Positions 10,384 through 19,809 are shown, numbered from the stretch's first letter. The stretch: 47,701 bases of DNA from Synechococcales cyanobacterium CRU_2_2 (GCA_012034805.1 JAAUOP010000022.1:1-47701); one strand, 5' to 3'. Numbers and translations: made by a program. The notes: generated by a model from the sequence alone, not told the origin.

Positions 10384-11097
10384 TTAAAGTGATGTTAAAG
10401 CGCCCCTATCCGGCATTTTGACGCGATAGTTTAAAAATAACTCTCCCCCCAATTGTTCAGCAGATTGCAAATGCAACTGAGGTGCCGACTTCGCCCAGAA
10501 GCCCACACCATCGACGGGCGTCGGGGCCGTGGCCCCGCCCAACACCAGGGGACAGATCGTTAGCCAGAGATCCTGGACTAGGCCTGCTTCAAACAATGCC
10601 GAGGTCAGTCGCCCGCCCCCTAGCACCGCCACTCGGGCCAAGCCAGCCCCTGCGAGCGATCGCCACACCGCCCGCCAATCCCATTTCTCTCCGACCTGGG
10701 GCGCGATCAAAATCTGGTCAAAATGAGTCTGCCGCCACAACTGCGCGCCTGTCGCAGTCGTCAATAGCCAACGAGGCACGGGCTGACGAAAAAAACGAGC
10801 CTCCGGATCCAAACGCCCGGAAGCAGAGCATACTAGTTGCACTGGCTGGGACGATTGCCCGCAGGCTTGACGCTGGGCCAGCAGCTCGGGCGATCGCACG
10901 GACATCGTCGTGCCGTAGGCGCGCAGCGTCTCCGCCCCAAATACCACCACATCCGCCAGCGCCACCTGGGCTTCCAAATGGGCTTGGTCGGCAGCGGAGC
11001 CAAATCGAGCGGGCGATCGCCCACCATCGGCAATCTTACCGTCGGCGCTCATGGCCAAAATCACTGCCGTTTGAGGATAGGGAGCGGGCATCAGCAT
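10384..11097 (-). CDS. RibD C-terminal-domain reductase family protein
   Basis: 237 residues of the dihydrofolate-reductase-like fold found at the C-terminus of RibD (5-amino-6-(5-phosphoribosylamino)uracil reductase). Seen: TAVILAMSADGKIADGGR at the N-terminus (NADPH site start), LADVVVFGAETLRAYGTTMS and VAVLGGGRLTSALFEAGLVQD (second nucleotide-binding segment). The deaminase domain of bifunctional RibD is absent, so this is a stand-alone reductase-like protein; it could serve riboflavin synthesis or another pteridine/flavin-type reduction. M1 and M3 are both possible starts. It is divergent from the histidine kinase downstream, with about 245 bases between the starts. Confidence 0.8.
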   Translation of the reverse strand: MLMPAPYPQTAVILAMSADGKIADGGRSPARFGSAADQAHLEAQVALADVVVFGAETLRAYGTTMSVRSPELLAQRQACGQSSQPVQLVCSASGRLDPEARFFRQPVPRWLLTTATGAQLWRQTHFDQILIAPQVGEKWDWRAVWRSLAGAGLARVAVLGGGRLTSALFEAGLVQDLWLTICPLVLGGATAPTPVDGVGFWAKSAPQLHLQSAEQLGGELFLNYRVKMPDRGALTSL

Positions 11098-11341
11098 AGG
11101 TCGCTTGTGCCTGTATCGAGCAGGCTACTTTTTTCCCGGAAAATCTCAGTATGTCCACAGAGAAATTACAGCTTCTTTAAATTTATCAAGAAGCGATCGC
11201 AGTATCTTTACGCAACTCGCTTCCCTAGCGTACTTTACATAATAGGTAAGCGCTTGTCTCTTGCCTAAGCCCCCCTTGATTCCTGCTGGGCGATCGCCTC
11301 TGGCTGCACTTCACCTCCCGTGCTCACTCGCACGATTGTGT

Positions 11342-12625
11342 ATGCCAACTTCCTTTCGTCGCTTCTTACTCTCTCGAATGTTGCTCCTGCTGTTGCCGGT
11401 GTTGGGCCTCAGCGGTAGCTTGGCCTATGCCAAAGCCTACCAGGTGCTCAAGTCGGTGCCGACCCGCGCGCCGCTGGTCTCCAGCGAGACGGCACTACGA
11501 GAGAATCTGTCCCAATATGTATGGGTCAAAAAAGAGCAGGCAGAGGCAGCACTTCATGATCTTGCCTGGATTATTGGTGGCACCACAGTCTTGGGCATGG
11601 TTGCTGTGACGGCACTGTCAGCTTATTTGGCGCGAGAGTTGGCCAAGCCGGGGGAACAATTGCAAGCACAGATGCTGCACATCCAGGAGCGTTTGGAGCA
11701 AGGATCGCTTGCCGAGGGGCTGGAGGCGCTTCCCAGTGAGGGCTTTAAGGTACAAGAATTTCAACAATTGGCCCGTGCGTTTAATGAGCTGATGGCGCAA
11801 CTGGCCCAGAAAACTGAGGAACTGGAGCTGGTGTCGCGGGAGGCCCAGGCCGCCTGCCAGATGAAAAGTCAGTTTTTGGCAGCCACCTCCCACGAGTTGC
11901 GGACGCCGCTCAATTCGCTGATTGGACACATTCATCTGATTCAAGACGACTGCTGTGACAACCGCGAGGAGGAAATGGAGTGCCTTGCCCAGGCCAACCA
12001 AGCTGCCCTGCATTTGCTCCACGTGATGAACGAACTCCTCGACATTGCCCGCATCGAAGCCGGGGAGTTTGAGCTTACGCTGGAGCGGCTTAATCTCTTG
12101 GAGTCCTTGCAAGAGGTGTTTCAACTCCAGCGGCCCAGCCTAGAGCAAAAGGAACTGGCCTTGCAGCTGGGACTGCCTTCGCAGCCGGTGTGGGTGATGG
12201 GCGATCGCAACAAGCTCCGGCAGGTGTTGCTGAATGTGGTGCAAAATGCGATCAAATTCACCGATCGCGGCCAAATTTCCATCACCCTTAAAATGCTGCC
12301 CGCCCCGGCCAGCGGACAGTCTCGCCAGCTTCTGCTGAGCGTCACCGATAGCGGCATTGGCATCGAGCCCAAAAAACAGCAGCAGCTGTTTCAGCCCTTC
12401 TCGCGGGTGGGAGATACGGCCTCACGAACCTTTGAAGGTACGGGCCTGGGCTTGGTGATTTCGCGATCGATTTTGGAGCGCATGGGCGGAGAAATCCGGA
12501 TCTCAAGCCAGGGCCTGGGGTTGGGAACGCGGGTCGAGATTCGTCTGGCCCTGCTGGAGGAGGCCGACCCTTCGGGCTCGCGCCAAATTGCTCGCGGCTC
12601 CCAAGAGGGTCACACTTTGGGTTGA
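11342..12625 (+). CDS. Membrane sensor histidine kinase
   Basis: About 427 residues from the ATG at 11342; a longer frame opens at 11261 but adds unconvincing sequence. Counting from 11342: TM1 about 13-31 (MLLLLLPVLGLSGSLAYA), a short periplasmic loop of ~40 residues, TM2 about 74-94, a HAMP-like linker to ~160, the H-box ATSHELRTPLNSLIGHI with phospho-acceptor His184, the N-box LNVVQNAIKF, G1 DSGIGI and G2 GTGLGL. The protein autophosphorylates and should pass phosphate to a response regulator, but none is encoded nearby, so it is an orphan kinase here. The small loop suggests membrane-intrinsic or cytoplasmic sensing (inference). It ends 9 bases before the stop of the convergent Gfo/Idh gene. 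Confidence 0.9.
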   Translation: MPTSFRRFLLSRMLLLLLPVLGLSGSLAYAKAYQVLKSVPTRAPLVSSETALRENLSQYVWVKKEQAEAALHDLAWIIGGTTVLGMVAVTALSAYLARELAKPGEQLQAQMLHIQERLEQGSLAEGLEALPSEGFKVQEFQQLARAFNELMAQLAQKTEELELVSREAQAACQMKSQFLAATSHELRTPLNSLIGHIHLIQDDCCDNREEEMECLAQANQAALHLLHVMNELLDIARIEAGEFELTLERLNLLESLQEVFQLQRPSLEQKELALQLGLPSQPVWVMGDRNKLRQVLLNVVQNAIKFTDRGQISITLKMLPAPASGQSRQLLLSVTDSGIGIEPKKQQQLFQPFSRVGDTASRTFEGTGLGLVISRSILERMGGEIRISSQGLGLGTRVEIRLALLEEADPSGSRQIARGSQEGHTLG

Positions 12626-12634
12626 GGATAGGGT

Positions 12635-13672
12635 CTAGAGTGCGATCGCCCTCCCCTCCGCCATCGAACGACTGAGAGCCGTCAACAGACCGACCAACTG
12701 GGCTCCCACTTCACCCGAGGAGCGATCTGACGGGCAGTTCTGCTCGATGCAATCGACGAAATGGGCACAAACCCGCTGGAGGGATTCGCCTGGGGGGATG
12801 GCGATCGCCTGGCGCGCCAGATTGGCCGGGACGTATCCCTGGGGTTGCATCTCTAGCTCCCCCGTCATCAGCACCAGCGGCTCATCTGCCAATTCATCAA
12901 AAATTAGGGCCCCGCGATCGCCTACCAGGACCAGCCGTCGCTGCTTATCCGGATTGAGCCAAGACCAATGCAGCTGCACCGGAATGCCGCTGGCATATTG
13001 CAAACCGGCCCAGACCGTATCCGCCAAGCCCTGGGGGGATAGCGCCGTGGCGGTTTGGGGCTGGAGCCAAACGTGGCCCTGGGCCTGGAGGGATCTGGGA
13101 TTTTCGCCGAGCCAATAATTAAAAATTGCCAGGTCGTGAATGGCTAAATCCCAAAGGGCATCGACATCCTGGCGCACGGGACACAGGTGAGTCCGGCTGG
13201 CGTAGCCGTAGCGAATTTTCCCCAGTTGTCCGGCCTCAATCACAGCCTTGGCAACTTCAACCGCCGGATTAAATAAATAGGTGTGGTCAACCACCAGTAA
13301 ACGATTCTGGGCTTGGGCCAATTGGCACAGGGCCTCAGATTCCTGGGTCGTCAGCGTCAGGGGTTTTTCGGCCAGGACATGATGGCCCAGTTGCAAGGCG
13401 GCTTCAATCATCGCGTAATGGCTGGCCGCCGGGGTCGCCACGACGACGGCGTCGAGGCCCGGTTGGTGCAATAGCGATCGCCAATCAGCGGTCAGCGTCG
13501 TCTCTGCCAGGGCCGGATCCGTCGCCAAGGCCTGTTGCTGGCGAAGCCGCTCGAGGCTGGGCTCGTAGGGATCGGCGATCGCCACCACTCGCACCCGAGG
13601 CTCCGCCAAAAACTTGCGAATCAGGTGAGAGCCCCAACGTCCGGCACCCAAAATACCAATCCCGATCGTCAT
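12635..13672 (-). CDS. Gfo/Idh/MocA family oxidoreductase
   Basis: 345 residues. The N-terminal Rossmann fold starts GIGILGAGRWGSHL (dinucleotide-binding GAGRWG at 9-14). VVVATPAASHYAMIEAAL and VLAEKPL (E102-K103-P104, the catalytic-lysine motif of the family) follow, and the C-terminal alpha/beta domain runs from about 125. The family oxidises or reduces sugars and related compounds with NAD(P), and the substrate is not evident. It lies 56 nt downstream of rnc on the same strand, suggesting co-transcription, though no functional link to RNase III is known to me. Convergent with the histidine kinase with only 9 bases between stops. Confidence 0.88.
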   Translation of the reverse strand: MTIGIGILGAGRWGSHLIRKFLAEPRVRVVAIADPYEPSLERLRQQQALATDPALAETTLTADWRSLLHQPGLDAVVVATPAASHYAMIEAALQLGHHVLAEKPLTLTTQESEALCQLAQAQNRLLVVDHTYLFNPAVEVAKAVIEAGQLGKIRYGYASRTHLCPVRQDVDALWDLAIHDLAIFNYWLGENPRSLQAQGHVWLQPQTATALSPQGLADTVWAGLQYASGIPVQLHWSWLNPDKQRRLVLVGDRGALIFDELADEPLVLMTGELEMQPQGYVPANLARQAIAIPPGESLQRVCAHFVDCIEQNCPSDRSSGEVGAQLVGLLTALSRSMAEGRAIAL

Positions 13673-13728
13673 CTCTTCCGCTCCGGTTACAATCGTTTAG
13701 CGAGGCTCTGTCTACGGGAGAGCCGGGT

Positions 13729-14505
13729 TTAGAGAGATGCGTCGGAAGTCGGAGCGGGTGGGTAAGGTTCTACCCGTTGTGCTACCGTCTGTGCCTCGGG
13801 CCGTTGCGGACAGACCAGGCGAAAGGCAATCTCAGCCGCAGCCTGTTGAGCGGTCTTGATCGAGCGACCCTTACCTCGGCCCAAGCATTGACCCCGTAGC
13901 CACACCTCTGCCGTAAAGCGTTCCCGATCGCCGTGAATTGTGCTCGTTTCCTCAACTTTATATTCGGGCAATTCCTTAAATTCTCCCTGACTCCACTCTT
14001 GAAGCGCTGCTTTGTAGTTTTGTCTGGCCGGATCCTGGCGAATTTCTTCGGATAGCAGATGCAGATGGGGATTGAGCCAAGGACTGACGTAGCTGAGATC
14101 CTGGGTGCTCAAAAACAGGGCTCCCATGACCGCCTCCAGGGCGTCGGCTTGACGGCTGGTGGCTCCGGCGCGATCGCCCGCCGCGCTAGACGACATCAGC
14201 AAATAGCGCTCTAGAGCGTAGCGAGTGGCAATTTGGGAGAGGACGCGATCGCTCACCAATACCGACCGCAGCGCCGCCAACTCTCCGACGCTAGAATCGG
14301 CGTAGGTGGTGGTCAAAAACTCTGCACTGGCTAACCTCACCACCGCATCACCCACAAATTCCAGGTGCTCGTAGTTGGCGGTTTGGGAAGCGGTTGGATG
14401 GGTGAGCGCGAGGTTTAGAAGTGCCCAGTTGATCTGCTGGCTCTCGGCCAGGGCTAACTTCTGCACTAAACTCTCGAGCTGCTTTTGTCTACGCGGATCA
14501 ATCAC
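13729..14505 (-). CDS. rnc: Ribonuclease III
   Basis: Double-strand-specific endoribonuclease for rRNA and mRNA processing, 258 residues. The signature YEHLEFVGDAVVRL carries metal ligands E49 and D53, D121 and E124 lie in ADALEAVMGALFL, and a dsRNA-binding domain spans about 163-235 (NYKAALQEWSQGEFKELPEY ... GKGRSIKTAQQAAAEIAF). The C-terminal tail is Pro-rich and unconserved. The start at MIDPRRQKQLESLVQKL fits family alignments. Cyanobacteria often carry more than one RNase III gene; this one has the full catalytic plus dsRBD architecture. Upstream lies a tandem-repeat array, and downstream is the Gfo/Idh gene. Confidence 0.95.
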   Translation of the reverse strand: MIDPRRQKQLESLVQKLALAESQQINWALLNLALTHPTASQTANYEHLEFVGDAVVRLASAEFLTTTYADSSVGELAALRSVLVSDRVLSQIATRYALERYLLMSSSAAGDRAGATSRQADALEAVMGALFLSTQDLSYVSPWLNPHLHLLSEEIRQDPARQNYKAALQEWSQGEFKELPEYKVEETSTIHGDRERFTAEVWLRGQCLGRGKGRSIKTAQQAAAEIAFRLVCPQRPEAQTVAQRVEPYPPAPTSDASL

Positions 14506-14584
14506 AAGCGAGTGTTTCGAAAGGGTTGCCCCTAAATCATAGGTCTCTGACGAAGCCGACCGCAGCGCAAATTGGCAAAATCTC

Positions 14585-14652
14585 AGATTTGGAACTTCAG
14601 ATTTGGAACTTCAGATTTGGAACTTCAGATTTGGAACTTCAGATTTGGAACT
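14585..14652. repeat. Tandem repeat, 14-bp unit, about 4.8 copies
   Basis: Unit AGATTTGGAACTTC repeated four times exactly (14585-14640) plus a partial copy that ends at the stop codon of the upstream hypothetical gene. It fills half of the 145-base spacer before rnc. There are no spacers between copies, so it is not a CRISPR array. Likely a slippage-prone array that could vary between strains. Confidence 0.9.
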
Positions 14653-15217
14653 ATAGAGCGATCAAACTGGCCCGTGGGTCACAAAAAAAATGTGTCGCCA
14701 CCCGTTTCGCGAACTTTACCGGACGTTTATCCGGAGCAGAGAGATGGGGAAACTGGACATAGCTCCAGAATTGGCTCGTTTCGTCAGGGGGAGGGATTTC
14801 GATACCCAAACCGTCGTAATGCTGGCGATGGACCGCTTGCATGGTTTGAGGAAAGACACCCACTAACATGGCTAGAACCTCTGGGGGTAGGGCCGCGATC
14901 GCCAAGGGGTCAAAAAAAGCATCAAAACTTTGCAAGAGCACCTCGGCCCGTTTCGTCGGCTGGGGCAGTTCGGCAATTTTCTTGAGCCAATACATCCACT
15001 GAATTCGGCGACGGTAGGCGGTCTGCTGCTCCTCAAAAGATTGGACAGAAACGAGTTGCCATTTTGCACCAATGGCGATCGCTTCTTGACAATCAAAATC
15101 GCAAGGGCGGCCAACCGCCGCCCCTGGGCCCGCAAACTCGGCATGGTATGACTTACACAAAATCAAACCATTACGACGCTGCGCACTTAATGCTGTAAAT
15201 AAGGGGTCTTGATACAC
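14651..15217 (-). CDS. Conserved hypothetical protein
   Basis: 188 residues, start MYQDPLFTALSAQRRNGLI. The sequence has a Cys-containing basic N-terminal part (LCKSYHAEFAGPG, CDFDCQEAIAIGAKWQL), a helical middle with QQTAYRRRIQWMYWLKKIAE and a tail ending FFCDPRASLIAL. No signal peptide or membrane segment. It resembles a cyanobacterial hypothetical family, but I cannot assign a domain or function. The stop codon abuts the 14-bp tandem array, so the natural C-terminus may have been changed by repeat activity. It is upstream of rnc on the same strand. Confidence 0.6.
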   Translation of the reverse strand: MYQDPLFTALSAQRRNGLILCKSYHAEFAGPGAAVGRPCDFDCQEAIAIGAKWQLVSVQSFEEQQTAYRRRIQWMYWLKKIAELPQPTKRAEVLLQSFDAFFDPLAIAALPPEVLAMLVGVFPQTMQAVHRQHYDGLGIEIPPPDETSQFWSYVQFPHLSAPDKRPVKFAKRVATHFFCDPRASLIAL

Positions 15218-15692
15218 GATTCTAAATTTGCCATCGCCAGAACGAACGACTCAACAACGCATGCTCCGAGTATGCTCCGACGCCCTGATGCCTTGAGAAT
15301 GTAGGCTCCTCTCACTAAAGCAGGACAACCGCCTTTAAGCTCTAGAGGACCAAAAGAATTCGTGGAATCTACACGATTTCAATGACCAATCTGAACAAAC
15401 GATAAACCGCTAACCGTATTGTTCCCGCTGCCCAGCAAGCAAGATCACTAACACAAACTTCTTAATGTTGTATCAATACTTACACCTCTAATTCTAAAAT
15501 CTCCTGACTCACTTCACAATGGTGTATCTCCCCTAGGGGTCAACCAACTGATCGAACTCTCTTCATCCAGTTCAATCAGGCTTAATCAGAACATCTCTGA
15601 ATATCTCAATCGGGCTCAATCGCGTTCAATCTAGCTAAGCTGAGGTACAAGTAACCTGTGGGTCGTCAGCGTAGCCAAATCACTCAAAGAGG
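15218..15692. other. Intergenic region downstream of rnpB
   Basis: About 475 bases between the hypothetical gene start and the 3' end of rnpB. It contains several loosely repeated TCAATC/GGCTCAATC-like motifs near 15575-15640. I see no open gene or RNA fold. The promoter of the 14651-15217 gene and the rnpB termination region should both lie here. Confidence 0.4.
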
Positions 15693-16081
15693 GTGGAAAA
15701 GTTGGACATAAGCCGGGTTCTGTTCTCCAGCTTCCGAAGAAACTGAAGGGCGGTTATCTATCTGGGACAGCGGTTACCCGCTCCCTCAAGCGGTACTCCA
15801 AAAACGGGACGGGAAAAAGATCAACCCTTGCCCCTGCGACCTTGCTCCCCACCGGGGTTTACCGAGCCAGCACCTCTCGATGCTGCTGGTGCGCTCTTAC
15901 CGCACCTTTGCACCCTTACCGGCTATAGGGCACTAGGCCTTGAACCGGCGGTATTTTTCTGTGGCACTCTCCTCGCGGTTACCCGCACTGGGCGTTACCC
16001 AGCAAGCGTGATCTTTCGGGAGCCCGGACTTTCCTCAAAGGGTGTTGACACCCTCCGTAACTGCCTCGCCAACTTTTCCAC
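15693..16081 (-). ncRNA. rnpB: RNase P RNA (catalytic subunit, class A)
   Basis: The minus strand carries the universal P4-region block GAGGAAAGTCCGGGCTCCC near the 5' end, GCTGGGTAACGCCCAGTGCG, the AGAGTGCCACAGAAA block, GGTAAACCCCGG and the 3' block GAACCCGGCTTATG. The ends were set by the perfect P1 helix: GTGGAAAAGTTGG (5' strand, 16069-16081) pairs with CCAACTTTTCCAC (3' strand, 15693-15705), giving about 389 nt. It removes 5' leaders from pre-tRNAs together with RnpA. A TAAGAT hexamer lies just upstream (16086-16091, read on minus). A plus-strand open frame across it is coincidental. Confidence 0.97.
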
Positions 16082-16153
16082 GTTCATCTTACTAAACCCT
16101 TGAACGCTAAACTGTTGAATGCTGAATCCTTAGATATGACTGGATTGATTTGG

Positions 16154-16208
16154 CCTGATTGCTTTGACCTGATTGCTTTGACCTGATTGCTTTGGACTGA
16201 TTGCTTTA
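16154..16208. repeat. Tandem repeat, 14-bp unit, about 4 copies
   Basis: Unit CCTGATTGCTTTGA at 16154, 16168 and 16182, then a diverged copy to 16208. It lies 73-127 bases upstream of the rnpB 5' end, in the region where the rnpB promoter or activator sites would be expected. Confidence 0.85.
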
Positions 16209-16385
16209 TGTCTGCTTTATGCTTGATTTACCTTGGCTTCATTTTTGGGTAGTTTTGCTCCGGCTCAATTTTGCTTTTGCTAATGTGGGTTCAAGCTCTC
16301 TTCAGAGTCCTCCAAGCTTTTCTCAGTGTTTGTACGGTTTTTATATCCAGGAAGAAATTAAGCTTCTCCGGAAAAAACGGGAAAA

Positions 16386-16433
16386 CTTCCCGTAAACTTC
16401 TCCGTAAACCTCTCCGTAAACCTTCCTATAAAT
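16386..16433. repeat. Tandem repeat, 12-bp unit, 4 copies
   Basis: Four adjacent 12-mers of the form CTTCCCGTAAAC, TTCTCCGTAAAC, CTCTCCGTAAAC and CTTCCTATAAAT in the spacer between rnpB and the 3' end of recQ. The copies are imperfect, so the array is older than the 14-bp ones. Confidence 0.7.
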
Positions 16434-16525
16434 CTTGCTTACCTGGGAGCATCCCCAGCTAATTTCGGAGAAGCCTGTGGGTTTTTACGGAGTGGTGGAG
16501 GTCGAGGGGCAACATCTCAATCCGT

Positions 16526-18802
16526 TTACAGACCGGGTAGATCCGGGCTTTTGGGCTGCTGACGATAAAATGCGCGGGCAAGCTTGATCTCGCTGTAGTC
16601 ATAGCGCTTGTTGAGACGTTCCCAGAGGATGCCGAGGGAGAGGGCTTCGCCCTCAAGCACCTGGGAGATGGCGGCATAGGCTTCGGGGGACAGCAATCCG
16701 TCTAGGGTGCGGATGCGATCGTGTTCAATCAGTAATGCCAGGTGATTAAACACGGTCTCGGGCTTGATTTCTCGGTGCTCGGCGATCTCCTGGGGAGCAT
16801 AGCCTTCTTGGAACAGGGCGAGGGTTTGGAGATGGGTCTGGGTGAGGGAGGCTTGGCGATTGGGGGATGAGGCTTTGGACAGAGGCGAGCGGGAGGCGGG
16901 TGGGCCAGAGGGTTCTGGGGCGGTTTCGAGGCCCAGCTCGCGGCAGTATTGGCGAATGGCGGCGGTGAAGCGATCGCCATACTGCTCCAGCTTATGGCTC
17001 CCCACACCCGAAACTCGGCCGAAGGCATCCAGGGTTTGGGGTCGCTGTTGGGCCATCAGGCGCAAGCTGGAATCTGAGAAGACAATATAGGGAGCCACCC
17101 CTTGTTCGTTGGCGATTTCCTTTCGCAGTTGGCGCAGACGTTCAAAGAGTTGTTCGGCTTCGAGTCGGGTGCTGCTGACGCTCGGGGTCGGTTCGTCCAC
17201 CTGTTTGGGGATGGCAACGCAGACATCTCGCTGTTTGCGCAGGATTTCCCAACTGCCGTCGTTGAGTTTGAGTACGGGGTAGCCGTCTTGGGTTTCGGTG
17301 AGGAGATTTTGGTGGAGGAGCGATCGCCCCAGCAACCGCCACTGATCGACGCTGCGATCCTTGCCAATGCCGTGGGTCGAGAGTTCGTCGTGACGCAGTT
17401 CTTTAATTCGCTGTTTTTTGGAGCCCCGCAGCACGTCAATAATGTGGGCCATACCAAAGCGCTCCTGACAGCGGGCGACGCAGGACAAGAACTTCTGGGC
17501 TTCGATCGTCCGATTCTCCACCGGTGGCGGGTTGACACAGTTGTCGCACTGGCCACAATTTTCTGTAAAGCGCTCGCCAAAATAGCCGAGCTGGATGGTG
17601 CGACGGCAGCTGGAGCTTTCAGCGTAGTCTACGACCTGGCGGAGCTGTTGGCGGGCAATGCGTTGCTCCTGCTCCAGGGGGTTGCCAGTTTGCGGATCAA
17701 CCTTTTGGTCGATGATCCACTCGATGCGTTTGATATCGCCGGGGTTAAAAAATAAGGTGCAGCGAGCCGGGTCGTTATCCCGTCCGGCTCGTCCCGATTC
17801 TTGGTAATAGCCTTCGATATTGCGGGGCAGGTCGTAGTGAATCACAAACCGCACGTCGGGCTTGTTGATGCCCATGCCAAAAGCTACCGTCGCCACCATC
17901 AGCTGAACATCGTCACGGATGAAACGCCGCTGGTTTTCGGCGCGAACCAGGTCGCTTAAGCCCGCATGGTAGGGCAGCGCCGAGATACCGCTGCGTTGAA
18001 ACTTTTCGGCGGTTTCTTCGACCCGCTTGCGACTGAGGCAATAGATAATGCCCGAGCCTCCGTCCTGCTGGCGAACCAGTTTGAGGACATCCTCAAAAGC
18101 ATTTGTGGCCTTGGGCACGACTTCGTAGTAGAGGTTAGTGCGGTTGAAGCTGGAGACATTGATGAACGGCTCGCGCAACTGGAGCTGTTGGCAAATGTCG
18201 TCTCGGACACGCTCGGTGGCCGTGGCCGTGAGGGCGAGGCAGGGCGTGTAGGGATAGCGCTGACGGATTTGGCAGAGCTGGCGATATTCGGGGCGGAAAT
18301 CGTGACCCCATTCGGAAAGACAGTGGGCTTCGTCGATGGCAAAGGCAGAGAGGCCGATCGTCTCGTTGATTTCGTCGAGGAAAGGCAGAAAGTTTGGGTT
18401 GAGCAGGCGCTCGGGGGCAACGTAGAGGAGTTTGATTTTGCCGTCGCGAAGGTCGTTTTGGCGAGATCGCGCCTCCTCCCCACTCAAGCTGCTGTTCAAA
18501 AATGTCGCTGCAATCCCGTTGCGCAGCAGCTGATCTACCTGATCTTGCATCAGTGCAATCAGCGGCGAAACGACGACCATCAGGCCCGATTTGAGCAAGG
18601 CAGGCAGCTGAAAACACAGCGACTTGCCGCCCCCCGTGGGCATGATCACGAGGGAATCTTGGTTATTGAGTGCGGCTTCGATGATGGGCTTTTGCCCTGG
18701 CCGAAACTGCTCGTAACCGTAGAAATGCTTGAGGGCATCCTCAAGGGTGGGAAAGGCAAGGGGAAGCGATGCGGGCATCTGAGCAGTAAACATGAGGGGC
18801 AA
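16526..18802 (-). CDS. recQ: ATP-dependent DNA helicase RecQ
   Basis: 3'-5' superfamily-2 helicase for recombination and fork repair, 758 residues. Motif I PTGGGKS (55-61), motif II DEAHC (157-161), motif III ALTATATERVRDDI, motif VI YYQESGRAGRD, a Cys-rich zinc site (CRR...CGQCDNCV), a winged-helix region, an HRDC domain (around LRLMAQQRPQTLDAFGRVSG) and a C-terminal helix-turn-helix-like region (YAPQEIAEHREIKPETV) typical of longer RecQ proteins. M1, M4 and M9 are possible starts; the family core begins near LEDALKHFYGYEQFRPGQ. The reading frame is intact over 2.3 kb. It is divergent from the Uma2 gene. Confidence 0.96.
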   Translation of the reverse strand: MPLMFTAQMPASLPLAFPTLEDALKHFYGYEQFRPGQKPIIEAALNNQDSLVIMPTGGGKSLCFQLPALLKSGLMVVVSPLIALMQDQVDQLLRNGIAATFLNSSLSGEEARSRQNDLRDGKIKLLYVAPERLLNPNFLPFLDEINETIGLSAFAIDEAHCLSEWGHDFRPEYRQLCQIRQRYPYTPCLALTATATERVRDDICQQLQLREPFINVSSFNRTNLYYEVVPKATNAFEDVLKLVRQQDGGSGIIYCLSRKRVEETAEKFQRSGISALPYHAGLSDLVRAENQRRFIRDDVQLMVATVAFGMGINKPDVRFVIHYDLPRNIEGYYQESGRAGRDNDPARCTLFFNPGDIKRIEWIIDQKVDPQTGNPLEQEQRIARQQLRQVVDYAESSSCRRTIQLGYFGERFTENCGQCDNCVNPPPVENRTIEAQKFLSCVARCQERFGMAHIIDVLRGSKKQRIKELRHDELSTHGIGKDRSVDQWRLLGRSLLHQNLLTETQDGYPVLKLNDGSWEILRKQRDVCVAIPKQVDEPTPSVSSTRLEAEQLFERLRQLRKEIANEQGVAPYIVFSDSSLRLMAQQRPQTLDAFGRVSGVGSHKLEQYGDRFTAAIRQYCRELGLETAPEPSGPPASRSPLSKASSPNRQASLTQTHLQTLALFQEGYAPQEIAEHREIKPETVFNHLALLIEHDRIRTLDGLLSPEAYAAISQVLEGEALSLGILWERLNKRYDYSEIKLARAFYRQQPKSPDLPGL

Positions 18803-19079
18803 CCTCTGTTGAATTTATCATGGGGTCGATAAACCACTGCTCTAGTTTAGTAAACCCATACTAGCTTGGATCTGCGACAGCTGAGATTTTGAAGAGGCTT
18901 AGACCCGAGGCTTGAATACAGAGTTCAGTGCAGTCTTGAGGTTGATCGCTGGGGAGGGAACCGAGATGACGTCATGGTTCATCAGGGGATGATTGAGCCC
19001 CAAAGTTGCAGCATCACAAGTTGCATCATCTTATTGCCAATTAGAATGGAGCCAGTCACCCGATCGCGAGGTCAATGCG

Positions 19080-19721
19080 ATGACGCTCTCAGTAGAACCA
19101 CAAATTATCTATCCTGAGCGCGATGGGCAGCCGATGTCAGACAATACAAAGCAATTTCGCTGGATCGTTCTTCTCAAGGAAAATCTAGAATGCCTGTTTG
19201 CCGCAGATCCACAGGTTTTTGTTGCAGGGGATTTATTGTGGTACCCCGTGGAGGGAAAGCCTGAGATTCGGATCGCGCCGGATGCCATGGTGGTGTTGGG
19301 TCGGCCCAAGGGCGATCGTGGCTCCTATCGTCAGTGGCAAGAAGACAATGTTGTCCCCCAAGTCGTGTTTGAGGTCTTGTCGCCCGGAAACACCCTGCGA
19401 GAAATGACAAAAAAACTACATTTCCACGACCGTTACGGCGTCGAGGAATACTACGTCTACGACCCCGATCGCAATGACTTCAACGGATTACAACGCTTAG
19501 ATGGCAGTCTGACGGTGATTGATGAAATAACAGATTGGATGAGTCCTCTGCTAGGCATCAGGTTTCGTTTGACGGCTGATACCTTAGAAATTTACTACCC
19601 AGACAGGCGGCGCTTTTTGACGACGGTTGAGCTGATGCAACAGGCGAAGCAAGAAAAACAGCGAGCCGATCGCTTGGCCGATCGGTTACGAGAGTTGGGT
19701 GTTGACCCGGATGCAGTCTAG
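19080..19721 (+). CDS. Uma2-family (DUF820) putative endonuclease
   Basis: 213 residues from ATG 19080, where the conserved MTLSVEPQIIYPERDGQPMS begins; the frame extends upstream to 18993, but that part is not family-like. PD-(D/E)XK-type core: D68 in RIAPDAMVVLG and E98 in VVFEVLSPGN, followed by KLHFHDRYGVEEYYVYDPD. The C-terminal coiled-coil-like tail (LMQQAKQEKQRADRLADRLR) is usual. The family is strongly expanded in cyanobacteria; biochemical role and targets are unknown, with links to mobile elements proposed. A related gene lies 88 bases downstream. Confidence 0.88.
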   Translation: MTLSVEPQIIYPERDGQPMSDNTKQFRWIVLLKENLECLFAADPQVFVAGDLLWYPVEGKPEIRIAPDAMVVLGRPKGDRGSYRQWQEDNVVPQVVFEVLSPGNTLREMTKKLHFHDRYGVEEYYVYDPDRNDFNGLQRLDGSLTVIDEITDWMSPLLGIRFRLTADTLEIYYPDRRRFLTTVELMQQAKQEKQRADRLADRLRELGVDPDAV

Positions 19722-19809
19722 AGGGTCTGAGGCAGATTGAGCCTTGGGTGTTTGGGCCTTGGGTATTATTGTGAAACATTAGAACATCTGTTCAGCGGAG
19801 TACCCAGCC

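Noticed and set aside
14585..14652. Possible CRISPR array
   Set aside because: The 14-bp units are contiguous with no spacers and far shorter than CRISPR repeats; no cas genes nearby. The same holds for the other arrays.
15828..16103. 91-codon plus-strand open frame
   Set aside because: Lies antisense to the RNase P RNA gene, whose conserved blocks and P1 pairing explain the sequence.
17102..17755. 217-codon plus-strand frame inside recQ (and a 288-codon one at 17966-18832)
   Set aside because: Antisense shadows of a conserved, intact RecQ gene; long antisense frames are common in GC-rich coding DNA.
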